A stretch of 64,000 nucleotides of DNA from Carnegiea gigantea (GCA_029747015.1 JAKOGI010002724.1:1-64000), one strand, 5' to 3'; shown: positions 46,820 through 56,859, counted from the stretch's first letter. The notes: generated from the letters alone by a model not told the origin. Program-made: numbers and translations.

Positions 46820-46831
46820 TGGTATCAAACC
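46820..46831 (+). other. Primer-binding site of PDS5-carrying element
   Basis: TGGTATCAAACC, similar to the plant initiator Met tRNA site, just inside the LTR. Confidence 0.65.
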
Positions 46832-47817
46832 AAATTAATCTTAGCCCTACACCCCTACCTCTTGTTTGCTTTTCACATTCCATTTTCTTTCCCTTCACAT
46901 TAGATTTCAGAGGGGGGGAAAATGAAAAAACCGACGGAACCCAAACCCCCCTTGCAGGCAAACCTGCCAAACCACCCCTGTATACAACTATCACCACCAC
47001 TTGCCCCACCCAACAACTATCCACCTCTAGTCGACCACCACCATACCTAGCCACCGCCGGATAGCCATTAGCCGCCGCAACCCTATTTGCAAGATCTCCA
47101 ATTTTCGCAACCCTAGCCCCTCAAATTCACCCTCAACCTATCATAATCCACCAAAATTGATCCTACCCCTTGATTACCCACGGAATTTCGTCCAAAAGCC
47201 CCAAATCAATTGAGGTGAATCACAACAAAACGTGCTTCAATTGATTGTTCAACAAATTTGCAAAACCCTAACCCTAGCTTGCGAATTTTTCGCAATTCGC
47301 CCTCAACCCATCCCAATCGCCCAAAATTGACGTCATCCCTCCCTTATTCTCCCCATTTTGTTCCAAACGCCTCCAACAATTGTAAGAAAAAGCTCCAAAT
47401 TTGACCTTTGATTGAGTGCCTTTGTTTGCAAAACCCTAAATAGCGATTGTTCTTTGATTTCAAATTGAAGGCTTTTGCACCTTTGGTCCTTGATAGAGAG
47501 GGCCGAAACCCTCTTGGCTGTGTCGTCCCCCCACTGCCGGCTCTTTTCTTGCTGGAAACCATCCTCGTTGGCCGTCTCTAAGCCGCAGTTGTTTTTTTTG
47601 CTGCTACTGTTGGAGCCCTTTTTCCTGTCCATGTGCTGCTGTGTTACTATTGTTGTCATCTGTTTGTCACCATCACCTCATCAGAGTCGAGTTCAGTTGG
47701 TTTGCTGCTGTAAAAGGTTTGAGCCTTGGACCCGACGGACTGTGAAAAGATACAAGGACCTCTATTTACTTTGGATTGTTCAGGTTCCCAGTTTCTCTGC
47801 CTTGCTGATTTGTTGCC

Positions 47818-48513
47818 ATGGTGATGCTTAAACCAGCATGGCTATTGGAACGGGAACTTCCAAGTCAACTTTTACAAGTTAAAACTCAATTGTTAACTCT
47901 TCCGTCATCTTCCAAAGATCTTATTGAGTTGCCCGAAAAAGTTGGAAGTCTTTTGTCTCAAATATACCAGAATCCTTCAAAATCCATACAAGATGCGTTA
48001 GTGCCTATGAAGGGAGTTTTGGTATGAGACGTGCTGACAAATCAAGCAGATCTTAATGTCTAGATTTCTCTTGCCTCCTGCCTTTCTGAGCTCATTCGTA
48101 TTACAGTATTGAATTCCTCTTTTGAAGATCAGCTGATAAAGAAAGCCTTTTGCATCATTGTGTCATCTTTTGAAGCCCTACCTATTAGTTGTGACAAAAT
48201 GTACCATAAGAGATGTCGCATACTTAAATCTATGTCTCGAGTTAAGTCCTTTGAAGTGTTGTTAGACCTTGAATGTGATGTTCTTGTCTTGGATCTTTTC
48301 CACCATCTTGTTGCATCAATTAAAGATGATCATTCTCCTCCATTGCTTACACTTATAGAGTCTATCCTCATTGGTATTCTGGAAGAAGCGGATGGTTGCT
48401 TGTTGGAGTTTCTTATCTCCATACTATCTTGGAGTCAAGCTATGGGAATTAGTTGTCCCTCATCTACTGCTCAGGTTATGAGTAAAAGAGTGTGGGAGGC
48501 ATGTGCATCTTAG
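47818..48513 (+). pseudogene. PDS5-like (sister chromatid cohesion factor) N-terminal fragment
   Basis: One frame runs from ATG at 47818 to 48513, broken only by TGA at 48025 and TAG at 48061. It reads LTLPSSSKDLIELPEKVGSL, NPSKSIQDALVPMKGVLV, ISLASCLSELIRIT, RRVVILE-like RCRILKSMSRVKSFEVLLDL, ECDVLVLDLFHHLVASIKDD and LLTLIESILIGILEEADGCL. This matches the order of the N-terminal HEAT-type region of plant PDS5 cohesin cofactors (SSKDAL..., RITAPEAPY..., VMLDLECDDLV, DDHPE). No introns are visible, which suggests capture from an mRNA. After 48513 the similarity ends. Assignment is from memory of the family and needs a search. Confidence 0.65.
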
Positions 48514-48951
48514 ATTCCACTACAACAAATACTTTTCATCTATAGATGCAATGATGCTCAACAAGGGGAATGAAGGTCACAATGGTCAACCCCGGGCAAA
48601 AATTATGGAAAGTGATGCATGTAATGTTGCACTAGATGAGGAGTGTTGGAAAGCTACTTATGAATGCAAGCCTGTGCCAACTCCTAAGGATATTCATTTT
48701 TGGTATCCAAAAGTTCAACATCTGTAGATGTCAAGACTAGCAAGTGAACATGTTGATTCATTTATCCCAAACGAACTCCTGGTTGGCAAAAAGTTACACC
48801 TCCAACTTGCATCGCTACTTTTCTTGGAGAAGATGCAAGCACTACAGTTTTTCTATTTGTGGAGCGTTGTGAAGTTGTTTTCTTGCTTGGTTTTCTTCAT
48901 TATGCCCTTGTATAGAACTGAAGGACGAGTTTTTTTCCAACCACGAGAGAA
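48514..48951 (+). other. Unrecognised 3' part of the PDS5-carrying element
   Basis: Two short open stretches (48503-48727 and 48728-48964) without recognised similarity; the second runs into the LTR. A weak purine stretch (ACGAGAGAA) precedes the LTR. Confidence 0.45.
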
Positions 48952-49307
48952 TGATACAGGATAAGGACAAAGAAAAAACAAAAAGATGTAGTATATCTCA
49001 ATATTGGCATATGAGAAGTATTTTGATATTTTATTATGTTCGTAGTTTATATTTTAAGAATATAGCATCTTTAGCTAGCAAAATAATATCTTCGTGATTA
49101 GGTTATATATTTATTTCCTTAATGTTTTTTTGGTTTCTTCTCTATTTAAACTCCTTTGTCATGTATTAGCAAGTCAGACTTGAATGAATTGAGACATTAA
49201 ATATTTGAAAGTTTTTGTGTGAATTTTCTTGGTGTGGGAATTGCTCTTAGAACGTCCTACATCAATTATTTCCTTTGTAGAAATTGCCCTTAGAGTGGCT
49301 TACATCA
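48952..49307 (+). repeat. 3' LTR of PDS5-carrying element
   Basis: Partner of 46451-46816, with scattered substitutions and short indels. Confidence 0.8.
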
Positions 49308-49854
49308 GTAGGATTATGACAAGTTAGTTTTTATCTAATAATTCATGAAAAATTCAAGAAGAATATTGTTGTATTCTTCCAATTCAATAGTCGAAATTGA
49401 AACATTTCTTTTTCGCGTTTACAGAAGATGTTTTCTTTGAATACTTTATTTTTTTATTATAAAGAATTGGTTAATTGTTTATTGAAAACCTACTATGTGG
49501 AAGCGCTAGGACTTAGGCAATACCAAAGTTCTGCCCAACTTGTGATTCTTGGGCACTTTCTTTCTAGTATGAATGGCCAACAAGTCTTTTTAGTGAGATG
49601 CCCATTAACATTTGTTGATTATGTCAGGAAAAACCCTAAATCAATAATTAGCAACTATAAGGTTGCAAGTCACCCCCAATGAGTGCAACAAAAGGGAAAA
49701 TGAGGGATCCATGAGCTGCACATTTCATGGAAACAAAAAGTGTAGGCACAGCAATGCAATTTCTTTCTTCAGGTTTCGAACCCAGAGCAAGGATATTCAT
49801 GGGATGTTGTCTTTGTCTCTTTGATAGTCAGAAAGGATGTTATTTTTGAAATAT

Positions 49855-50245
49855 TGATGTAGGACGCTCTGAGAGCAATTCCTACAAAGAGAAATAATTG
49901 ACGTAAGACGCTCTGAGGGCAATTCCAATAGGAAGGGGTTGCTCACACAAAACCAAAATTCTCACACAAATATTCATTCAAATTCAACATCAATTCTTCA
50001 TAATCTGCTAATCTCGATTGCATAAGGGGTTTAAATAGACAAAAGCCCTATATGAATAAGAAAACCAAAAGATATAATAAAATCCTAATCTTCCTTAACG
50101 ACTATCAATCTTTTTATTTGGACTGCTCTAAGATATGCTATAAAAAAAACTATGAACATAATCAAAATATAAAACTTCCTATAATTCAGAATATTTTCTA
50201 ATACCCAATATTTGGATTTACTTTTCTTACTCTTGTCCTGCATCA
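49855..50245 (-). mobile_element. Solo LTR with target-site duplication AATAT
   Basis: TGATGTAGGACGC...GTCCTGCATCA, 391 bp. It is flanked by AATAT at 49850-49854 and 50246-50250. Reverse-complemented, it resembles the LTRs at 46451 and 48952 (TGATGCAGGACAAG... and ...GCGTCCTACATCA). No internal region, so it was probably left by LTR-LTR recombination. Its left end contains a duplicated GACGCTCTGAG-GCAATTCC block. Confidence 0.9.
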
Positions 50246-50505
50246 AATATCCCAAATAAATTCTCTACAACTATAAAGATATTCTGTGACAAAATTCTCT
50301 TTCCTTGTATATCAACGATATACATTTTATTGTCTCATTGCTCCCTTCAATCGAAGACTATCGATCATGACTGGTGATCTGAACTTCTTCAATAGGATTT
50401 CCATGCATTTAGTGTACTCTGTGCGGTTCATGTTGTTAACCAGAAGCCCTGTAAAATGAAGATGAGAATTAGATTCTATTTTGTTTCTTATAATTGTTAT
50501 AACAG

Positions 50506-50865
50506 GTTGTATATTTCAGCCACTTCGCCTGTGGTGATTTCAACTTTAGAGAATGGGATGGTTGTGAGGTACCTTGCTGGATTTCCTTCAGAGGGGCCAA
50601 CGTTGCTGGTTGGCTACCACATGTTATTGAGCCTCGAACGAGTACCACTAGTCATGCGGATATTAGCTGAGAAGAACATTGTTGTACGAGGAATGGCTCA
50701 TCCAATGATGTTCTACAGGTCAAAAGAAGGGAAACTGCCCGACTTATCAGAATTTGACATGTTCAGATTGCTGGGCGCCACTCCTGTCTCAGGCACTAAT
50801 TTTTTTAAGCTGCTTGCTTCAAAGTCTCATGTTTTACTGTATCCCGAAGGCATGAGAGAGGCTCT
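50506..50865 (+). pseudogene. PES-like exon 9, main part (cut by a TRIM-like insertion)
   Basis: 360 nt after acceptor ATAACAG: LYISATSPVVISTLENGMVV, RYLAGFPSEGPTLLVGYHML, RILAEKNIVVRGMAHPMMFY, FDMFRLLGATPVSGTNFFKL and LASKSHVLLYPEGMREA. This is the core of the LPLAT/DAGAT-like acyltransferase half; GYHMLL holds the His of the acyltransferase motif. The exon is cut after GCTCT (50861-50865) by an inserted element that would add VTD and a stop. It resumes at 51261. Confidence 0.95.
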
Positions 50866-50881
50866 TGTTACAGATTAAACC

Positions 50882-51010
50882 GGAGAACTCATCCCAAAAG
50901 ACTAGCCTATTAGGTGAGAGAATGCATTTGGTCTATAAACCTCTCATTAGTTGCCCATACAATCTATGTGGGACAAGTCCCATACCTTGCAACTGGTCCA
51001 GTCCATAACA
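50882..51010 (+). repeat. TRIM-like terminal repeat, left copy
   Basis: GGAGAACTCATCCC...CAGTCCATAACA, 129 bp; direct repeat of 51127-51255. Confidence 0.9.
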
Positions 51011-51126
51011 TTCGACCCCCCTTCAGGGCCAACGTCCTCGTTGGTCACGGCTGGTTTTCCCAGGCCACCACTCCGAGTTCTCGTTGGTCACGGCCACGAT
51101 GGTCACGGTTGGCTCTTTCCCAAATA

Positions 51127-51255
51127 GGAGAACTCATCCCAAAAGACTAGCCTATTAGATGAGAGAGCCCATTTGGTCTATAAACCCCTCATCAGTTGCC
51201 CATGCAACCGATGTGGGACAAGTCCCATACCTTGCAACTGGTCCAGTCCATAACA
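51127..51255 (+). repeat. TRIM-like terminal repeat, right copy
   Basis: Same length as the left copy. It includes the LTR-like block ACCGATGTGGGACAAGTCCC. Confidence 0.9.
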
Positions 51256-51260
51256 GCTCT

Positions 51261-51270
51261 TCATTGGAAA
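51261..51270 (+). pseudogene. PES-like exon 9, last 10 bases
   Basis: TCATTGGAAA followed by donor GTATGT. Together with GCTCT it restores EALHWK in phase 0, and exon 10 continues GEDYQLFW, as in the family. Confidence 0.9.
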
Positions 51271-51821
51271 GTATGTGTCCTTTTATACTATGCTTTTTAG
51301 CCCTTTTTTTCCTGTAAAAGAATATGTATCTGCCCATTTCAACAACTGCAATTTTGAAGAAAAGGTCTATGAAAGAGAACTCTAAGAGTAACAATGAATT
51401 ACTGGTGTAATTTTTTCCCCAAAAAAAAAATACTGGTGTAATTTTTGCAAAAAGTAATATCTTTTAAGACACCCATAGTAAGATGAGTCAAATTTGTCTA
51501 TATATTGAACTGCTGGATGATGCTGGCAATGTTGGCATTCCGCATTCTCTCTAGTATTGATTTTCCTTACACCAACCTTCGCACTACTTCTTCCTTGCAT
51601 CCCAAAATATTGATGAACAAGGACCTGTTGCACCCTCAAATAAAAGAACATTGACATAATAGGGCTTCCTTTTTAACCATTTCCCCTTATGTTTGGCATT
51701 CTGATGTAGGGATGGAAGATATTATTAAGTAGTTTGTTTTTTTTGGGCGGGGAGGGGGGGAGCTTTGTATAAAAACACAATACTATAGCCTGTACTTCCA
51801 CCATCACCTTTCTTCTTTCAG

Positions 51822-51935
51822 GGTGAAGATTATCAATTATTTTGGCCAGAACGATCAGAATTTGTACGGATGGCTACGAGATTTGGGGCTAAGATTGTAC
51901 CTTTTGGTGCTGTAGGTGAATATGACCTTAGTCAG
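51822..51935 (+). pseudogene. PES-like exon 10
   Basis: 114 nt, 38 codons in phase 0: GEDYQLFWPERSEFVRMATR, then FGAKIVPFGAVGEYDLSQ. WPE-SEFVRMA-RFGA-IVPFG is one of the most conserved blocks of the family. Acceptor TCTTTCAG, donor GTAGGT. Intact. Confidence 0.95.
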
Positions 51936-52088
51936 GTAGGTCTAATGAGCACCTTTTCTTTTTTGGTTAGTTCCTACATGAAGAAATGTGGTTATAAGTT
52001 ATAACCAACTTATCTGTCATATAAGTTAGGATGAACAAAGCTATCATCCTGTTGATTTTTAAATATTCACGAATTTTTATGAATTCAG

Positions 52089-52174
52089 CTTGTTGTGGAT
52101 TACAATGACTTGGTGAAGATTCCTTACTTCAAAAGAGAAATTGAAGCACTGACAAATGGAGCAGGAAGGCTAAG
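52089..52174 (+). pseudogene. PES-like exon 11
   Basis: 86 nt: LVVDYNDLVKIPYFKREIEA, then LTNGAGRL and AG of an Arg codon. Acceptor ATTCAG, donor GTATCA. Intact. Confidence 0.9.
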
Positions 52175-52307
52175 GTATCATGGGACTGCAGACCTGGGAT
52201 CATTGTTTTACTACTTTTTGCGTAAACATCCTTGGGGCACTTGTGGGGAGGGGTGGTTGGGCTAGGGCCACAATGTTTCTCTGAGTTCATGATGTTTTTG
52301 CCCGCAG

Positions 52308-52417
52308 AGCTGAAAGCAGCAGTGAAGTTGCGAACCAACCAGCTCACCATCCTGGAATTCTCCCAAAGGTTCCCGGGCATTTATACTACTTGTTTGGGAA
52401 GCCAATAGAGAAAGAAG
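52308..52417 (+). pseudogene. PES-like exon 12
   Basis: 110 nt: AESSSEVANQPAHHPGILPK, then VPGHLYYLFGKPIEKE and one base of Gly. The VANQ-(L/H)PG-LPKVPG-YY-FGKPIE segment is typical of the family. Acceptor CCCGCAG, donor GTATAT. Intact. Confidence 0.95.
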
Positions 52418-53118
52418 GTATATCCATCCATGAGCCCTCGTCTTAGAGTTATTTAGCTCTTTTAGCATTGTCCTAGACCAAGTGAGGGTTTGGGATGCAC
52501 TGCTGTTGTGCCTTAGCTAAGGATTATGATTGATCGTCTTCAATTTAAAAATGAAACCAATGCCAAAAACCAATACCTAGGAGTTCTGCCCAGTCAGAAT
52601 GTAAGTCAAATGCAAGTGGTCTTACCCTACAATTGCAGATTTGTTTTCATGAGGGAGTATACTCCTCGACAATTTGAGGTAGAGGGTGGTTTGATGATAT
52701 ATTTTGCTTTAATCTACTCTCCAGTGTTATCTAATGGCAAGCAAAGGAGAATGTCGGAGAGTGACTTTCAGCTATCTAGATACTGGATGCAAAAAGTGAG
52801 GAGCTTGAGTACTGTGTGCTGAGGGAACTATCATGACAGCAGGGTTAAGCAGAGCCTGAAAAGATTGAATTTCTGTTAAATCTAGTATTGAGATACTCTT
52901 GCAGAATTTCCAGTTTCTCCATACCTCTGTAATATATGGTTTTCCTTCATTTGTCAAAACTCCTTGCTGTATTTTTTGAATTGGCGAAAGACACTCAAAA
53001 CCGGCAAACTTGCATTGTTCATCAGTCTCTCCCCCATCCTTTTGCTCATTGGTTCTCACAGGTGGTTCTCTCTTTCCCTGCTTTTCTCTCAACTTTGTAT
53101 GTTTTTTCTCTTATCTAG

Positions 53119-53312
53119 GGAGGAAGCTCGAGCTCAAGGATGACCTGGAGAAGGCTCATGAATTGTATCTAGAGGTGAAGTCTGGGGTTGAGAGATGTCT
53201 AGCATATTTGAAGGAGAAAAGAGAACGTGATCCCTATAGAAGTCTGCTGTCTCGGCTTCTGTACCAGTCCGCTCATGGTATTACAGTAGAAATCCCAACT
53301 TTTGAATTGTAG
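53119..53312 (+). pseudogene. PES-like exon 13 (last) with stop
   Basis: Starts after TTATCTAG: RKLELKDDLEKAHELYLEVK, SGVERCLAYLKEKRERDPYR, SLLSRLLYQSAHGITVEIPT, then FEL and TAG at 53310-53312. This matches the family's C terminus, including the usual final FEL. Intact. Confidence 0.95.
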
Positions 53313-56300
53313 CAGCCTCAGAGGATGGACATACTGCCCGGAAAGAGACTTTGCGATATTCACTTCGGATGTTCATTCATTTGCTCACTGATATGATGAA
53401 ATCAAGGATGGAATCAGACTAAAGTTCTTGAAATGTGAGGCCTGTTGGTATGAAGGATGGCTGCTCATTCTTTCTCATTGAATTATCATAAGAAATAAGA
53501 GAAGAAGTAACAGATTGTTCAATTCTATATATTGGAGAAGTATGGTTTATTCCTTGTACTGCTAAATAGGTATAACGTATTTACCTAATCGGCTAATCCC
53601 ACTTCCAACTCAAAAGAAACATTAAAGAAGACATATGGTTCATATAGATAGAGTCATATCATAATTGCTATGGAGTATTGGCTAAGAAAGTTTCTCCAAC
53701 ATATGTCCAGACACATTTAATTTGATCAGTGATAAAATTACGCTAGTACTCTTGTTATTTGATATAATTGGTTTATTATGATTAAATTTTTTTTTTTTCA
53801 TGTTAGCGTAGTCAGCAAATTATTTAAACTCAATAATTGGTAATGATTTTGAAACTTCAAACTGATGATGCTGTACAATACATACTTATATGTACTGCAC
53901 TATTTTTTATATGTTATTCCGTATGTGGAATTGCTAGTCTAGTAACAGAATAAAAGGGGAAGGACAAGGACAAAGGGGTGTAAAGGAATCAGATGGTAAA
54001 GAACGAGATTTGATAGTTATGTGGGCTTGTAACGTGGCTTTCCAAAAGAGTTGAGACTCAATCATTCAAAGAAAATGCCCAAAGCGAAGGAGTAATTAAA
54101 TATTAGACAATCAGAAACAATGTGTAGGTAAGTGAAAACCGAAACCCGAAAATATACCACAGGCAATACATCAAAAACATAGAATAGAGGCCACTACCGT
54201 CCCTAGACATGCGGGATGCAGGAGAGAAATAATGCGACTCCATGCTCCTGTCATCCCTTCGGGCGCCGCGCCGTGCATTGGTGGGTGCATATGTGTCCCT
54301 CCCATGTGTCGTGCCCTCATGTTCAACGTACTTCATAAACAAATCTAAAGGAAATGGACAATCAAAATCAGTTATGCTTTGCGCGCAGCGAGTCAATCTC
54401 ATTCCAATATCTCTGCCAATCATATGCACAGATCAAATGAAGCCCCTTTTTTATTATTTTTTAATATGAGTAAATCATACTATTCTATTAGATGGACCTT
54501 ATGTAATGATGACTCTGTGATGCTGTCTAGTTCTATAGGAGGCGTTACTTTAGTGTCTAAACCCAATATTTTATTAGTCATTTATTTAATTTTTGAAACA
54601 AAAAAAATTGAAAGGAATGAAGACTAGAACCCTAATTGCATGGTTTTTTTGTTTTTTGATCAACTAATTGCATGCATGAACAAGTGATAAAGATACCACT
54701 AGGTTAATAGGCCTTTTTTTATTTTTTGGTTGGGCCAGGTAGATTAATAAGTCTTTTGAAACAGTAATTAGTTGTTTTACACACTATACTCTCGATGGAT
54801 TGTGTCAGTTGACTTACATTTAAATAAGGAGACAGTGAAAATTAGAGTCTATTCGGGATTTGATATACTAGATCAATGGAGAAAATTAAAGCTAACGGCA
54901 CCTGCTACTGAGTATCCTTCCTAGCGGGGTGATTGTTATTTTACGCAAACCTACTGTAAATTCCCAATTAGTATATGACTGTGCTTAGTGTACCAAAGTA
55001 GTACATTAAGAATCCCTACCTTTTTCAAAAGAAAATGAAATCAACTATTTGGAGAAGACTCTCACAATGTTATGTTCATTTCCACAGTTGGTACATTCTC
55101 TCTCTGTACTGACAAAATTTTTCATCGTTGATTTTCTTGTATTCCTTCAATTTACACACAATTGCACTTAATTTTCATCACGTTTAAGGCTTATTTTGCA
55201 TTTTACATTGTCAAAATTTGCTCGAGTCTTCATCATTCTATTGCTGTTTCAAGCAGATTCTTGCAGATCTACTCTAGATTTCTTCAATAGCATTTTGAGA
55301 TGATTCATTGGTAAGATTTTAGAACGCCGTTTTTATATAGTGTTTCAGTTTGCTCTTTTTAGATTTCTTAGAATGATTCTCTCATCTCATTCCTTCTTCA
55401 AGAATTTGATAAATTTAGCTCCAATGCGTTGACGAGATTTTCTTTTACAGAATTGAAATTGCTCTTTTAATTCATTATTGTGGATTTTGAATGATAAGCT
55501 TGGAAGTCGAGAGAGAGAATTACTATGGTTTAGATATGGTCATCCCTTATTCTCATAATCGGATGATGATAATGTTTAAATTCATAAATCATTTGACTAA
55601 ATTGGCTAAAAGTTGATTTGGTGTGTTTTTAGAATTGAGCTTTGTTATATTTTTATCGATATTCATGTTCAGTATTCCATAATTTATTTCACGAATATGT
55701 AATTTTGGTGATGAAGATGGTTTGCTTGCTGTATATTTTAACGTTATGAATGTTCCTTCTATACCTCTTCATCTATATATTAATGTATGTTCATTTGTAA
55801 TCCAATTAATATGAAGGTCGTTCTCTACCCTGCTATGCAAATGTACAAATATATTCTGATGAGTATGAATGCCGTTCTAATCCTCTCATTAACAACTTTA
55901 TGCATATTCATGTATATTGTAATGTAAATGAAGGTCCTCTATATGCCTATGAATCAAGAAAACCTTCTCTCCTCTCTCTCTCTCTCTCTCCGTGTCACAT
56001 GTGTATTCTGATGTATAATATGATGAATATGAATACTATCCTGACAATCATGATTACTTATATCCTTTTCTCTCCCTGTCAAGTATAACCTGATGTTTTA
56101 TGAATGTCCTTTTGTACCTCTCGTGCTACTAATGGGATCCTCAAAAGATGTTTTTAAATTGGCAAGCCATGATAAATCGTTGTTTGAATTCTAATTGAGC
56201 AATGTACTTGATGTGAGTTCTCGGGAGTTCGAGTTAGATGCGAGATTCAATTTAAATTTTACCATTCAATTTTCTCTATTTACCGATGAGTGTTTTTGCT

Positions 56301-56353
56301 GTCCTAACGTATTTGGAAGATTTTACATTGATTGTACATTTTTTATATGAATA
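53313..56353. other. 3' flank of the PES-like gene, no gene recognised
   Basis: About 250 bp may be 3' UTR, with AATAAG at about 53493. The rest is AT-rich, with a (CT)n run at about 55965-55991 and degenerate repeats at 55746-56125. No ORF resembles a protein. Confidence 0.5.
55746..56125 (+). repeat. Degenerate repeat of an ATGAATGTCCTTCTATACCTCT unit
   Basis: Related blocks of about 20-25 bp recur at about 55746, 55812, 55867, 55927 and 56100, with 55-170 bp between them, each followed by AT-rich sequence. Short, diverged copies. Confidence 0.5.
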
Positions 56354-56381
56354 CTAGCTAGGACCCGTGCGTTGTCCCGGG
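56354..56381 (-). other. Helitron 3' terminus with hairpin
   Basis: CTAG at 56354-56357, with a host base on the outside giving CTAG|T. The hairpin CCCG...CGGG is shortened by substitutions from the common CCCGTGC...GCACGGG form. Confidence 0.7.
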
Positions 56382-56859
56382 AATAAATTGTTCAATAGTC
56401 ACATGGTACTTTAAAATTATCATTGAATAGTGAATAGATCGAAAGCAAAAAATTATGGGGTCAGTAGTGAGAACATGCTGGAAGCATAAGAGTTAAAGAA
56501 AATAATTACATTGTGCATAATATGTAATGAATCCCCAACACTACATAACGTAGAGTTGACAGAAACATATGTTCAACTATAAACTGAAATGAAAATAAGT
56601 GTGAATTAAGGCATATGGCATGGGAGTGGAGCGAATGCAACGCTACATTGATTCTTCTTCAGGCTATGTTAAGCACCCAAAAAAAAAAAAAAATTATACA
56701 TACTTAGATCTGAAACATATAAAAGCAAAGGCAGAATGAAATGTATACACGTATATATTTGTTATCTAAAGAAATAACTATCGCCGCGATGCCTTAAGAA
56801 ATAAACTTCTTCCTCCCAATCAGCTGATGTAATGACATCGACGGAGGGTTTAACTTCAC

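Larger units (their letters stand above)
46451..49307 (+). mobile_element. Non-autonomous LTR element carrying a captured PDS5-like fragment
   Basis: Two direct repeats, 46451-46816 (TGACGCAGGATAAGG...CATCCTACATTA) and 48952-49307 (TGATACAGGATAAGG...GCTTACATCA), behave as LTRs. A Met-type primer-binding sequence TGGTATCAAACC lies 3 bases inside the left one. The 2.1-kb interior has no gag or pol; it holds a GC-rich leader and a PDS5-like coding fragment. The flanks (GCATG / GTAGG) match only partly, so the duplication is not clear. Confidence 0.75.
45174..50505 (+). other. Intron 8, about 5.3 kb
   Basis: Contains a non-autonomous LTR element with a PDS5-like fragment (46451-49307) and a solo LTR (49855-50245). 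The rest (45174-46450, 49313-49849) shows no gene. It ends in acceptor ATAACAG. Confidence 0.75.
50866..51255 (+). mobile_element. TRIM-like miniature element inside exon 9
   Basis: 390 bp beginning TGTTACAG and ending CCATAACA. It is flanked by GCTCT (50861-50865 and 51256-51260). It has two direct 129-bp repeats (50882-51010 and 51127-51255, about nine differences) around a core of about 115 bp with three GGTCACGG units. The layout is that of a terminal-repeat retrotransposon in miniature. No standard primer site is seen after the first repeat, and the first 16 bases of the left repeat have no counterpart on the right. Non-coding. Confidence 0.8.
6562..53312 (+). pseudogene. Phytyl ester synthase / acyltransferase-like gene (PES family), 13 visible exons, disrupted
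   Basis: The concatenated exons match the plant esterase/lipase/thioesterase family (Arabidopsis PES1/PES2 type). These plastid enzymes transfer acyl groups to phytol and diacylglycerol, chiefly during senescence or stress. Visible order: IDGVGFGLV, LHIPVTDRTPF, the nucleophile elbow GESLGG, AYANSRLNAIKAQ, KFND, then the acyltransferase-like half with VGYHMLLSLE, RGMAHPM and SKSHVLLYPEG, and the C terminus FEL-stop. Exon phases agree at every junction except exon 2/3. Exon 5 is split by a Ty3 element and exon 9 by a TRIM-like element. The N-terminal transit peptide and the LPG segment are missing from the window. Other exons keep open frames and good splice sites, so decay looks recent or partial. 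The family call is from recognised motifs, not from a search. Confidence 0.85.

Noticed and set aside
47333..47831. ORFs on both strands upstream of the PDS5-like start
   Set aside because: The sequence looks like a GC-rich 5' leader with teloboxes; neither ORF resembles a known protein.
53010..53118. Extension of the last PES exon upstream in the same frame
   Set aside because: The TTATCTAG acceptor and the phase with exon 12 place the exon start at 53119; the upstream part has no family similarity.
54242..54469. ORF in a GC-rich patch downstream of the gene (GGGCGCCGCGCCGTGC)
   Set aside because: No recognisable motif on either strand; too short to support a gene.
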